In this document: in pieces, positions 48,583 through 56,642 of the stretch
How the letters are laid out: every line of letters begins with the position of its first letter
Numbering within the stretch: position 1 is the stretch's first letter
Source of the DNA: Saprospiraceae bacterium UBA6168
Lineage (GTDB): Bacteria > Bacteroidota > Bacteroidia > Chitinophagales > Saprospiraceae
NCBI GenBank assembly: GCA_002435785.1
Contig: DIUC01000039.1
Location: 18,623-82,622 of the forward strand
Length of the DNA stretch: 64,000 nucleotides
Direction: 5' to 3'
Notes under the pieces: generated by a model
Database searches by the model: none
What the model saw: the letters and a program-made list of their open reading frames with translations, nothing else
Told to the model about the DNA's origin: nothing
Program-made: the position numbers and the translations under genes

Positions 48583-49161
48583 TTAATTTCCCAGACTTTT
48601 TTTCAGTACTTCCCGGTAAAGGATGTTGTTTAATTCTGCTCGCAGCGATTGGGCAAGTTTCACATCTTCAAGGTACCACATTTGCGCAGGCGACTCATCG
48701 TCTGACGAAGTCATGAGTGGCGAGTTGTTGTCACAGGGGCCGTCGCCTTTGTGCAGGTTTTCCCAACCCACCAGTGACCGTAGGGTGTACACGCCGTTCC
48801 ATTCAGGGCGATATTTTATCACCCACTCTTGGCCCTGACCGCCCGTGAAGTAACAGAGCTGGACCTGGGTTCCTTCTTCATTTTTGCCCAATACCCTGCT
48901 TGGCACCTTGACAGATTGGATAAAAAGACTCGTTCCACCTTGAGCATTGGGTTTGGGCACTGTTTTCCATTGCTGGGCAAGGCTGCCGTCGAAGTCGCTC
49001 AATACCACGGGAGTGCCAGCATTTCCGCTGAGGTTTTGAAGCGTCAAGTATTTGCCGCATGCTGACTTGATGTAATAAGTGTTCTGCCCACTGGCAGTGA
49101 TACTAAAAACACTTGCGATGAAAGTGCAGATTAACAAGGCGATGATGGTTTGCTTTTTCAT
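48583..49161 (-). CDS. secreted ricin-type beta-trefoil lectin
   Basis: 192 residues with a signal peptide (IIALLICTFIASVFSITASG). Three QxW-type motifs at regular spacing mark the three lobes of a beta-trefoil: AQQW (W65), GQEW (W113) and AQMW (W162). The first lobe starts YYIKSACGKYLTLQNLSG. Ricin-type domains bind sugars and often serve as the targeting part of toxins. A charged helical tail of about 25 residues follows the trefoil. It is the most upstream gene of the secreted block that includes the cytolysin-like protein. Confidence 0.82.
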   Translation of the reverse strand: MKKQTIIALLICTFIASVFSITASGQNTYYIKSACGKYLTLQNLSGNAGTPVVLSDFDGSLAQQWKTVPKPNAQGGTSLFIQSVKVPSRVLGKNEEGTQVQLCYFTGGQGQEWVIKYRPEWNGVYTLRSLVGWENLHKGDGPCDNNSPLMTSSDDESPAQMWYLEDVKLAQSLRAELNNILYREVLKKSLGN

Positions 49162-49252
49162 TGGAAATAGATTTTAATGCGTTCTGAAAAAATGCTTTTC
49201 ATCCTTTTATTGCAACCAATTCGCCGGAGGTAAGTACCAGATTGGATTTTTT

Positions 49253-49292
49253 AAAAAAAAAGCCCCGTCGAATTTGACATCCGACGGGGCTT
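49253..49292 (-). terminator. intrinsic terminator of the CHAT gene
   Basis: On the minus strand AAGCCCCGTCG pairs with CGACGGGGCTT around a 10-nt loop, followed by nine T residues (complement of 49253-49261). It lies 30 bp after the CHAT stop codon and ahead of the secreted-protein block. Confidence 0.88.
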
Positions 49293-49322
49293 CGTTTAAC
49301 GTATTGAAAATAAACCATTTGC

Positions 49323-52300
49323 TCACTCCACCAAAACAAATCCCGCCCAAAGGAATGGGCTTTTGTACTTCTCCTTCATTTCCTTTTGCGCCGCCTGGAA
49401 CGCATCATGAATGGACATTTTATCTTCTAACCACAGACTGTAAAAGCTGGTCATCAGCTCCTGCGTCTGGAAGTCGGGCACCTGCCACAGCGACATGATG
49501 AGGTATTTTGCGCCAGCGATTTTGAAGGCCCGTTGGAGGCCGTACACACCCTCGTTGCCCTGGATATCACCCAGCCCAGTCTCGCAAGCCGACAGCACGA
49601 CCAGTTCGGTGTTCGAGAGGTTCATCTGGCTGATTTCGTAGGCCGTCAGGATACCATCTTCCCGGTCAAGGCGAATGGGCTTTCCTGTTTGCCAAGCGTA
49701 ATTGCCCCCAGCCAGCACCAGCCCAGCGCGTATCATTGGATGTTCCGATAGCTTGAACACAGGCTCATCACCTCTCATCCCTCGTCCCTCATCCCTGCCG
49801 CCAGGGTCTGGGAAAAAGAAGCCGTGCGTGGCGAGGTGCAGCACCCGTGGCGAGGGGCCGCTCGTACCAATGGCTTTGAAAGACTCTTCCGTGGCGTCGT
49901 ACCCTTTGCGAGCGGTAGCTTGCAAGCCAGCCGATAAAAGTATGTCCTGCGTAGAATTCACCTCCACGTCCGTCCATCTGAGGTAGTTCCATTTGCCCCC
50001 ACGCAGCGTTGAGTCGGCATTGGCAAAATCCAACCCTCGGCGGGTGGCCAGCGGGTTGTCGTCCAAGCTGGAAATAGCCGATGCGATGGCCATACTGTCC
50101 ATTTCGTATTTAATGCCACCATAAAGCAGGGCATCCGTGCCCTTGGCTGCCGACTGCCGACTGCCGACTGCCAACTGTCTCGTGCTCCCCAGTTCGACGA
50201 GCTGGTATCGGTCAGCAAGTGTTGTTTCAGAAGCGTCACCCCGGAGCATAGGGGGCATGGGTACAGCGCCAATATTCAAGCGGTGTAACTGTCCACTTGG
50301 CGAAAAATAAACCGTATTTACCTCGCTCAATTCCAGCTCCAATGGCCTCCACAACAGGTCGTACAACGAGTTTCTATAACTGCCCAAGGCATAGAGGTCG
50401 TTCACGTAGTCAGGCTTAGGCTTACCATCTGGCTCCAGGAAAGTAGTGAGCTGTTTTTCATCGAAGAGGGCAATGAACTTGGGCGCTTTTGCGCCAGGCA
50501 GCAGCACCAGCGCTGCGTACATCGTGCTATCGGTTGGCTTAGGGTTGGTGAATTTGTAGTGGACAAACTCGATAGCGGCTTCACCGGGCTGCAGATTTTG
50601 CTGCACTTCCTGCCAGGTCACCTGCTGGAGTGCTTCGCCAAAGCCCGCCACACTGCGGGTCAGGTCTTTTTCAAGTGTGTTGGCTTTTTCTTCCAGTTCG
50701 GCCATGTTTTTTCGCTCCGCAATGGGCTTTGCGTACTCGGCGGCGAGGCGGCGGCGGTAAGATTTGAGTTGGTTGAACTTATCAGTGGTAACGGGGTCTG
50801 AAAGCGCTAGTCGCTTGACTTGATTGGCAGCATTGAGCAGGAACCCTTTGTGAAAAAGGCTGTAATCGAAACAGGTTTGCCCTGAATTTATACTTTTTGA
50901 AAGCTGGGCAAATGAAAGGATTTCGTTTTGGTTGGTGGCAAATATATTCACATAGCTGTATAGTTCCTGCTCCGACAGGTAGTGGAATGCTTTAATTATC
51001 AAGGATTGGTTCAGATTGTTTAGTTCAACAAATAGGCGTTCCGCATTCTTATAATCACCCTTATCCTTATACAAACTTGTTAGGCCACTGAAGTTATAAG
51101 CATATTGGGGATGATACCTGCCCAGCGCTTTTTCTTGAATGGCCTTGGCTTCGAGGTAGAGCAGCTCGGCTTTTTCGTATTGGCCTTGTTCCCTGTACAA
51201 ATCTGCTAAGTAACTCAGGCTCATAGCATAATCGGAATGTTCTTTTCCCATTACCTTTTCCTGTATAGTTTTGACTTCAAGATAGAGCTGTTCGGCCTTC
51301 TTATAATTACCCATTTCCTTATACAATATTGCCAGATTGCGTAGGCTTTCCAGACAATCGGGATGTTCCTTTCCCAATGCTTTTTCAAGAATAGAACTAG
51401 CTTCGAGATACAGTGGTTCCGCTTTTTCATAGTTGCCCATATCCTTATAGAGGATCGCCAAATTGTTCAGACCTACGGCATAACTTAAGTGTTGTTTGCC
51501 CAATTTCCTCTCTTTGATGCCCAAGGCTTCGAGGTAGAGCGGCTCCGCTTTTTCATAATTGCCCATATACATGTATAATATCGCCAGATTGCCCAAGCTT
51601 ATCGCATAATCGGTATGTTCATTGCCCAATGCTTTGGCCCGAATGGCTATGGCTTCGAGGTAAAGCGGCTCGGCTTTCCCGTAACTGCCCATGTTCAAAT
51701 ACAAATTAGCCAGATTGTGCAAGTTCATCGCATAACCAAGGTTTTCCTTGCCAAGCGCTTTCTCATTAATGGATTTGGCTTCTATGTAAAATGGTTCGGC
51801 TTTTTCGTAATTGCTCATTCTTCTATACACAAGCCCCAGGTTTACCAAGCTCGCAGCATAATCGGTGTGTTCCTTACCTATGGTTTTTTCCCGGATGGCT
51901 TTGGCTTCAAGTTGCAGTAGCTCCGCTTTTTCATAATTGCCCATATCCAAATACAAATTTCCCAAGTTGTTCAAGCTGACCGCATAATCGGTGTTTTCTT
52001 TTCCCAATACCTTTCCACGAATAGCCAAAGCTTCGTTGTAGAGGAGTTCGGCTTTTTCGTAATTGCCCATGTCCCTGTACAATAACGCGAGGTTATTTAA
52101 GCTCCTTGCATAATCGGGATCTTCCTTACCCAGTAATTTTTCACGGATGGCTTGGGCTTGCAGGTACCACTTCTCCGCTTCCGGGTAGTTTCCTTGGTAG
52201 TAAAGCACCCTCCCTTGGTTGAAGCTGGTGTTGCCATACCCCACCGACTCTTGCCCCCATTTTTCCAACACAAGTGCCTCAGCGATGGCATTGATATCCA

Positions 52301-52445
52301 ACGCCTTGGCAAAATCCCCCCTTCCCGTTAACTCTCGTGAAACCAATATCAAACTGTCCACCGTCTTCATCGCAACGGAATCAACGGGTTGGCCAAACAG
52401 CCATATCGGCGAAAAAATCAAGAGGACTAAAATGGTGTTTTTCAT
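49323..52445 (-). CDS. secreted TPR-CHAT protease-like protein
   Basis: About 1,040 residues from the ATG at 52445 (MKNTILVLLIFSPIWLFGQ, a signal peptide); another ATG at 52481 would add 12. Ten 42-residue kinesin-light-chain-type TPR units fill about 70-490 (consensus NNLAILYKDMGNYEKAEPLY, then LEAxAIxEKALGKEHxDYA). The C-terminal CHAT domain (about 690-1040) is a caspase/separase-like peptidase. The catalytic His is in VLHLATHGFF (about H874) and the Cys in VVLSACETGLG (about C954). Two heptad repeats interrupt this domain in frame. It is preceded by a sigma factor and an anti-sigma-like protein, so it is likely part of their signalling unit. Substrate unknown. Confidence 0.88.
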   Translation of the reverse strand: MKNTILVLLIFSPIWLFGQPVDSVAMKTVDSLILVSRELTGRGDFAKALDINAIAEALVLEKWGQESVGYGNTSFNQGRVLYYQGNYPEAEKWYLQAQAIREKLLGKEDPDYARSLNNLALLYRDMGNYEKAELLYNEALAIRGKVLGKENTDYAVSLNNLGNLYLDMGNYEKAELLQLEAKAIREKTIGKEHTDYAASLVNLGLVYRRMSNYEKAEPFYIEAKSINEKALGKENLGYAMNLHNLANLYLNMGSYGKAEPLYLEAIAIRAKALGNEHTDYAISLGNLAILYMYMGNYEKAEPLYLEALGIKERKLGKQHLSYAVGLNNLAILYKDMGNYEKAEPLYLEASSILEKALGKEHPDCLESLRNLAILYKEMGNYKKAEQLYLEVKTIQEKVMGKEHSDYAMSLSYLADLYREQGQYEKAELLYLEAKAIQEKALGRYHPQYAYNFSGLTSLYKDKGDYKNAERLFVELNNLNQSLIIKAFHYLSEQELYSYVNIFATNQNEILSFAQLSKSINSGQTCFDYSLFHKGFLLNAANQVKRLALSDPVTTDKFNQLKSYRRRLAAEYAKPIAERKNMAELEEKANTLEKDLTRSVAGFGEALQQVTWQEVQQNLQPGEAAIEFVHYKFTNPKPTDSTMYAALVLLPGAKAPKFIALFDEKQLTTFLEPDGKPKPDYVNDLYALGSYRNSLYDLLWRPLELELSEVNTVYFSPSGQLHRLNIGAVPMPPMLRGDASETTLADRYQLVELGSTRQLAVGSRQSAAKGTDALLYGGIKYEMDSMAIASAISSLDDNPLATRRGLDFANADSTLRGGKWNYLRWTDVEVNSTQDILLSAGLQATARKGYDATEESFKAIGTSGPSPRVLHLATHGFFFPDPGGRDEGRGMRGDEPVFKLSEHPMIRAGLVLAGGNYAWQTGKPIRLDREDGILTAYEISQMNLSNTELVVLSACETGLGDIQGNEGVYGLQRAFKIAGAKYLIMSLWQVPDFQTQELMTSFYSLWLEDKMSIHDAFQAAQKEMKEKYKSPFLWAGFVLVE
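49774..49801. repeat. heptad repeat inside the CHAT domain (near the catalytic His)
   Basis: CTCATCC CTCGTCC CTCATCC CTGCCGC is a run of 7-bp units. On the coding strand it gives GGRDEGRGMRGDE, about ten residues after the catalytic ATHGFF. The reading frame is kept. No inverted arm was seen within 200 bp. Confidence 0.7.
50145..50177. repeat. heptad repeat inside the CHAT coding region (upstream site)
   Basis: Three exact GACTGCC units flanked by partial ones (GGCTGCC before, AACTG after). It encodes RQLAVGSRQSAAKG on the minus strand, in a loop before the CHAT core. The frame is kept. A similar motif composition (CAGTTGG, GGCAGTC) appears in inverted sense at the right end of the window. 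Confidence 0.7.
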
Positions 52446-52481
52446 TGGTACGATGTTTAGGATGAAAGTATGACGCTGCAT

Positions 52482-53381
52482 TTACTCCATGTAACGCACA
52501 GCAGTTTTTCCCTGACTTTGGTATAAGTGCTTTGGGTCGGCAGCTATTTTTTTGAAAACCACCAAAGCTTCTTCCCGCCTACCTGCCAACAACAAGCACT
52601 GTCCCCGGTACCATTCCAGCAGTGGTTTCCAAGGGTCTTGCGGCGCTTTTATTCTTTCAAAATACCGCAGCGCATCGGCACCCTCGCCCATGTACATTAG
52701 GCAGTAGCCCTTCAGGATGCGCAATGTGTCGCTATCGGGGAGTTTGCGCTCCAGCCGTTGCAGCTTAGCGTAGGCTTTTCCGTATTCCCGCCCCATCAGC
52801 AGGGTGTCGGCCTCTGCAAAAACCTCGACTGGCTTCATTCCCTGCAGCGGGTATTGTGCGTACCAAACCTGGTCGAGCAGGTTTTTCAGTTCCTTAGCTT
52901 CCACCTCCTCGCCACGCAGGTTGGGTAAGTCGGCTGGTGGGGGCAGCGAGCCACCGCTTGGCTGCGCCTCGGCGATAGGCCTCCGTCCCGGTTTCGCCTC
53001 CTTTTTTTCCGGCAAAATGGGCGCAGTCGTTTCTTTTTCAGTTTGGTGCGATGGTTCCACAGCTGGTGCTTCCTGCGTGGGCCATTGGGAAGATGGCGGC
53101 GTTGGCGGTACAGCTTGCTGTTTCACCCAAACAAAAACAGCCAGGCCAACCAGCCCGGCAATTGCGCAGCACAACATAACCCAGCGCCAGTTGCCCCGCC
53201 GCTCCAAATCCTTGCGGGCAGCAGCCACCTCGTCCACTTTCTTTTGCAAACGAAGCTGGCGCAAGCCCTCCCGCACCCGCAGTTCGGCCTGGAGAACAGG
53301 GTCGTCGGTCAGCGCCAGTTCAAAGCGACGGCGCTCCCCCTCGGTCATTTCCCCGTTCAGGTATTTCTCGAAGTCTTCCAT
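52482..53381 (-). CDS. membrane anti-sigma-like protein with TPR-like periplasmic part
   Basis: 299 residues from the ATG at 53381 (MEDFEKYLNGEMTEGERRRF). The cytoplasmic N-terminus (about 1-65) resembles the zinc-less anti-sigma domains of Bacteroidota. It is followed by one transmembrane helix (WVMLCCAIAGLVGLAVFVWV, about 66-85), a Pro/Glu-rich linker, and a C-terminal TPR-like region (REYGKAYAKLQRLERKLPDS, GRREEALVVFKKIAADPKHL). It overlaps the sigma-factor gene by 25 bp and is followed by the CHAT gene 36 bp later, so it should hold the sigma factor at the membrane and sense an external signal (inference). Confidence 0.75.
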   Translation of the reverse strand: MEDFEKYLNGEMTEGERRRFELALTDDPVLQAELRVREGLRQLRLQKKVDEVAAARKDLERRGNWRWVMLCCAIAGLVGLAVFVWVKQQAVPPTPPSSQWPTQEAPAVEPSHQTEKETTAPILPEKKEAKPGRRPIAEAQPSGGSLPPPADLPNLRGEEVEAKELKNLLDQVWYAQYPLQGMKPVEVFAEADTLLMGREYGKAYAKLQRLERKLPDSDTLRILKGYCLMYMGEGADALRYFERIKAPQDPWKPLLEWYRGQCLLLAGRREEALVVFKKIAADPKHLYQSQGKTAVRYME

Positions 53382-53965
53382 TCTGTTGCTAATTGTACGA
53401 GTTTTTTCATGCAATCACTGCGTTTCATTTTAAGGCTGTCAGGAGTCGAGTATTTCGTAAGCTGTTGACTAACAACCTCTTCGTCGCTATACCCGTCAAC
53501 ATGGTGCAACCGAATAACGTCGGCGCAAGGATGCCCCAATTTGTTGAGCAGGAGGCGAACGGTCTCGGCGTCGTCTTGGCGGCTGAGCTGGTCGGCATGG
53601 TCGGGGTCTGCGGTGTCGGGCAGGCTATCGAGGGGGACGACCGCCTTCTTTAATGAGCGGGTAGCCATCAGCGCCTGCCGTTTGGCGATTTCGATGAAAT
53701 AGGTCATGGGCGCATGGCCCTGGAACTGGTAAGCCCCACTCCCAATCTTTTGTAAAAAAACCAGCGTCGCCGAATTGATGATTTCATCCGATTTATCGGC
53801 TGGCAAACCATAGCCCGCCACCACTTTTTTCACCGAAGGCATAGCCCTGACCTGAAGGCACAGAATGGCCGCGGTGTCCAGTTTGCGCAAGCCCTCAAAA
53901 AGCCGCTCGTGCGTGTCGAACCGCTTGCAGGGGTCGCCGGAGGTAAACCACTCGCTCAGTCGCAT
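53357..53965 (-). CDS. ECF-type sigma factor of the CHAT operon
   Basis: 202 residues. Region 2 includes ADKSDEIINSATLVFLQKIG and YQFQGHAPMTYFIEIAKRQA. Region 4 is NKLGHPCADVIRLHHVDGYS, DEEVVSQQLTKYSTPDSLKM and KRSDCMKKL. It is a divergent ECF sigma factor of the type often found in Bacteroidota next to CHAT or TPR genes. A TACCTTTG -7 element lies just upstream on the minus strand (54009-54002), giving a leader of about 30 nt. It heads the sigma / anti-sigma-like / CHAT operon. Confidence 0.82.
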   Translation of the reverse strand: MRLSEWFTSGDPCKRFDTHERLFEGLRKLDTAAILCLQVRAMPSVKKVVAGYGLPADKSDEIINSATLVFLQKIGSGAYQFQGHAPMTYFIEIAKRQALMATRSLKKAVVPLDSLPDTADPDHADQLSRQDDAETVRLLLNKLGHPCADVIRLHHVDGYSDEEVVSQQLTKYSTPDSLKMKRSDCMKKLVQLATEWKTSRNT

Positions 53966-54001
53966 CAGGTTGTTGACGGTTGTTAATTGCCGTTAAGCAA
54001 A

Positions 54002-54009
54002 CAAAGGTA
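54002..54009 (-). promoter_or_regulatory. -7 element TACCTTTG for the sigma/CHAT operon
   Basis: CAAAGGTA on the plus strand is TACCTTTG on the minus strand, fitting TAnnTTTG, 37 bp upstream of the sigma-factor ATG. A -33 TTTG was not found at 19 nt. Confidence 0.5.
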
Positions 54010-54166
54010 AGTGGTAGGAGAAAGTTTTTTTTGAAATCATACAAGGGTAGGGGCATTCCTGAAAAAAAAACCTGAATGCAATGAAGTCGTTGTTCTTCCG
54101 AAATTAAACAAACGATGGGAGTGCTAAAGAAGACAGATTAAATGGCCATTCTCCAAGGCCGGGGTT

Positions 54167-54199
54167 AACATCGGGGAGGTTCAACACCTCCCCGATGTT
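54167..54199. repeat. GGGGAGG hairpin, copy 2
   Basis: AACATCGGGGAGGT (54167-54180) pairs perfectly with ACCTCCCCGATGTT (54186-54199) around a 5-nt loop. It lies between the NTF2-like gene (3' end at 54236, minus) and the sigma operon. It shares the CGGGGAGGTT core with the hairpin at 31223, so it is a repeated element and may double as a terminator. Confidence 0.75.
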
Positions 54200-54235
54200 G
54201 TGCATTATTTTTGAAAAAAACGCTGGCACTTTGGC

Positions 54236-55084
54236 CTATTTCCTCACCGCCTCCGCCGCCTGTTTCGTGTCGGTAAACTGCTGGAAAGCCACGATTTTTC
54301 CATCCTTCAGCGTGAACAGGTGCGCCGTCTGTGAGTCAATCACCTTCCCGGTTTTCTTGTGCTTCGCTTTGTAGCGCAGCGTGGACAATACCATATTTCC
54401 TGACACATCATGCAGTTGGATGTCCGTCAGGTTCCAGTATTCCCATTCCTCGCCGATGCGGGCGAACACGCCGTTCAATACTGCTTCCGGGCCGATGTAG
54501 GGGTTCTTGTCCGAGTATGGAAAATTCTCAGCTTCGTTCCAGACGATATAAGCATCCATAGCCGCAAGGGCATTGGGGATGTCACCTTTGGCAAATGCCT
54601 TGTATAGCCCGTCCACGATGGCGACGTTCTCTCCGTCCGCCAGTGGGCTGAGCACGCTCTTGGCTATTTTCCACTCACCATTTTGTTTAGACATGGCGTT
54701 GGCGTACTGTCCGGCAAGGTTGATTTTAATGTCATACACATTGGTCTTGCCATAGACTTCATAAGTGCCTTTGGCCACCCAAGCGTGCTCAGCATCTGAC
54801 CAGTGAAGGCCCGTTTGTTTGAGCAGCAAGGTGGCGTTGTTGAGCCGGAATTGGTTGGCAAAATAGTCGGCGATGTTAGCTGCACCCTTGATTTCTTTGC
54901 CGTGCGCATCAATCCGGATTGCATCGTCCGTGTACATTTTTTGGATGGCGGCGAGGTCGCCCATGTTGTAGGCCGCCATAAAGTGGCGGGCGAAGGTGTG
55001 CATATCGGCCTCGTCGTTTATGGATTGGGCCTGAAGGAGCATGGTGCAGCCGAGCATGGCTGCGAGGGGAAGTGATTTTTTCAT
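54236..55084 (-). CDS. secreted protein with two NTF2/SnoaL-like domains
   Basis: 282 residues with a signal peptide (MKKSLPLAAMLGCTMLLQAQ). Two NTF2-like domains are in tandem. The first (about 26-145) has ARHFMAAYNMGDLAAIQKMY, TDDAIRIDAHGKEIKGAANI and EWKIAKSVLSPLADGE. The second (about 150-280) has VDGLYKAFAKGDIPNALAAM, YIVWNEAENFPYSD and FTLKDGKIVAFQQFTD. Such domains are cone-shaped pockets used for binding or catalysis; no catalytic residues could be assigned. Confidence 0.8.
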   Translation of the reverse strand: MKKSLPLAAMLGCTMLLQAQSINDEADMHTFARHFMAAYNMGDLAAIQKMYTDDAIRIDAHGKEIKGAANIADYFANQFRLNNATLLLKQTGLHWSDAEHAWVAKGTYEVYGKTNVYDIKINLAGQYANAMSKQNGEWKIAKSVLSPLADGENVAIVDGLYKAFAKGDIPNALAAMDAYIVWNEAENFPYSDKNPYIGPEAVLNGVFARIGEEWEYWNLTDIQLHDVSGNMVLSTLRYKAKHKKTGKVIDSQTAHLFTLKDGKIVAFQQFTDTKQAAEAVRK

Positions 55085-55191
55085 GTTGCCAAATATTTTG
55101 AGTGAAAAAATGAAGCGTCACATGTTCCGACAATTTAAAGAATTTCCCTTGAAATCAACGGACAATAGACGCCTTTAGGAAGATGGTGCAT

Positions 55192-55809
55192 TTAAATAGC
55201 CAGCGACAAAGTACCTTCCAAAGCTTTATTCATGCTTAATTGAGCCACCTCCGGCGTATAATCCATAGGCTGTGCGTTGAGAAAGGTGATATCCACTATT
55301 CCTGCCATTCCGAAAATGGCCCTAAGATAGGGTTCTTGGAAATCGAATTGGTGCAGATAAGTTCCTACACTATAATCGCTACCACGGGATGTTATGCAAA
55401 ACATCTTCTTGTTTTTGGCCAAACCCTCCACGCCATTTGCAGTAAACTGAAAAAGAATGCCCGGCTGTATGATAACGTCAATGTAATGCTTCAATTGATA
55501 GGGAATCGTGAAATTCCACATCGGGCTTGAAATCAAGTAATAATCATAAGCCAAAAAATCTTTGGCATATTGTATGATTTTTGTCCAATCCGATTTGTCT
55601 TGCCCATTTAATTCCTGGCCCTGCAACAAAACGTATTTAGCTTCCGTCATTTCACTTGAAATTGTTGGCAAAACCACGTCTGATAGGTTAAGCGTATCTA
55701 CTTGAAGTCCAGTGTTCTTGGCTTTTACTTCCGCCAAGAATTTATTGGAGATTTGAAGAGTTCTTGATTTATTCCGCCTTGTTGTGGCGATGATATGCAG
55801 TAGTTTCAT
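55192..55809 (-). CDS. azoR: FMN-dependent NADH-azoreductase / flavodoxin-fold NADH:quinone reductase
   Basis: 205 residues of the flavodoxin-like fold. FMN-binding loops are visible: ATTRRNKSRTLQISNKFLAE at the phosphate loop, SSPMWNFTIPYQLKHYIDVI (the conserved PMWNF motif) and FCITSRGSDYSVG. The AzoR family reduces quinones and azo compounds with NADH in a two-electron reaction. The length is standard. It stands alone, with REP-like repeats directly upstream. Confidence 0.88.
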   Translation of the reverse strand: MKLLHIIATTRRNKSRTLQISNKFLAEVKAKNTGLQVDTLNLSDVVLPTISSEMTEAKYVLLQGQELNGQDKSDWTKIIQYAKDFLAYDYYLISSPMWNFTIPYQLKHYIDVIIQPGILFQFTANGVEGLAKNKKMFCITSRGSDYSVGTYLHQFDFQEPYLRAIFGMAGIVDITFLNAQPMDYTPEVAQLSMNKALEGTLSLAI

Positions 55810-55836
55810 TTTTTCATTTTTGGTAACTGCTTACCA

Positions 55837-55997
55837 CGTTCCGTAGGAACGATATCTTTGTAGAAGCATACACCATATCAGGTTTCCGTTCCGTAGGAAC
55901 GGTATCTTTAATGGCTTTTAGATACCGTTCCTACGGAACGGAAACTCCGGGTTCGGAAATGTTCTACAAAGATTCCATCCCGCTGGGACGGGGTGGT
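55837..55997. repeat. cluster of TTCCGTAGGAA palindromic repeats
   Basis: Four related elements lie upstream of azoR. CGTTCCGTAGGAACGATATC with TTTGTAGAA is at 55837-55865. CCGTTCCGTAGGAACGGTATC is at 55887-55907. An inverted copy at 55920-55945 forms a 26-bp perfect stem with 55882-55907 (12-nt spacer). A more diverged inverted copy at about 55963-55992 has TTCTACAAAGATTCCATCCC then GCTGGGACGGGG. The palindromic core with an ATCTTTGTAGAA tail is REP-like. Confidence 0.8.
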
Positions 55998-56060
55998 AAT
56001 TAGTTACAATTTTTGATAGTTAATAATTGATTTCCGTTGTGAGTCTGGTACTAGACACAA

Positions 56061-56119
56061 GGTGGTTGGAATGGGTTGGGGATTTTATAACAAACCCAAC
56101 CAACCCATTCCAAACCATC
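56061..56119. repeat. short-period repeat with inverted arm
   Basis: Left arm GGTGGTT GGAATGG GTTGGGG ATTT (56061-56085) and right arm AAACCCAACC AACCCATTCC AAACCATC (56092-56119). TGGAATGGGTTGG and CCAACCCATTCCA are exact reverse complements, with a spacer of about 6 nt at the centre. It lies beyond the 3' end of the DUF4440-like lipoprotein gene. Confidence 0.75.
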
Positions 56120-56135
56120 AAAATATGGGTCTATG

Positions 56136-56642
56136 CTACTTTTTGTCTGAGTTGTAAATCTCCCGGATGCAGAGGTACTTGCCGTCCCGTTTTTCCCAAA
56201 CGGCCACGTACTTGCCAGAGCCCGTTACTTTCCCGGCGGCATCCTTGTAGGTGGTCTTGCCCGTTTCAGTCACCACATTTCCATCCCCAAAGACATCCAT
56301 CGTCTCAAAAGTAAAGGTTTGACCAGCAGGCATCGCTTTAAAGTCCGCCGCTTGTGAGGTCTGAATGGCGGCTTTACCCGCCAGTATTGGTGCATCGTCG
56401 GGCATGCTCACGGCGTCATCGGCATACAATGCCATGAGGGCATTAATATCTCTGGCGTTGAGGGCAGCGGCCCAGGTGTTTTCAGCAGCTTGTATTTCCG
56501 ACTTGATTTGGGCCATGTCGGGCTTGGCTGGCGCTTCCACAGCAGCGGCAGGTTCTGCGGCTGGGGGCGGTGGTGCTTGCTGGCAAGCAGTGAGGAGGAG
56601 TGCGCATAAAAGTGTGGACAGGAATAAACTGATGGATTTCAT
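56136..56642 (-). CDS. NTF2-like (DUF4440-type) lipoprotein
   Basis: 168 residues. The signal peptide ends at a lipobox (LLLTAC, Cys about residue 20), followed by a Pro/Ala-rich linker (APPPPAAEPAAAVEAPAKPD). The C-terminal domain is NTF2-like: ENTWAAALNARDINALMALY, ADDAVSMPDDAPILAGKAAI, VAVWEKRDGKYLCIREIYNS. This matches DUF4440/SnoaL-type pockets. It is related in fold to the two-domain protein at 54236 but is a separate gene. Function unknown. Confidence 0.82.
   Translation of the reverse strand: MKSISLFLSTLLCALLLTACQQAPPPPAAEPAAAVEAPAKPDMAQIKSEIQAAENTWAAALNARDINALMALYADDAVSMPDDAPILAGKAAIQTSQAADFKAMPAGQTFTFETMDVFGDGNVVTETGKTTYKDAAGKVTGSGKYVAVWEKRDGKYLCIREIYNSDKK

Noticed and set aside
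51040..52300. 126-bp periodicity in DNA
   Set aside because: It is the coding trace of ten 42-residue TPR units in the CHAT protein, not an independent repeat.
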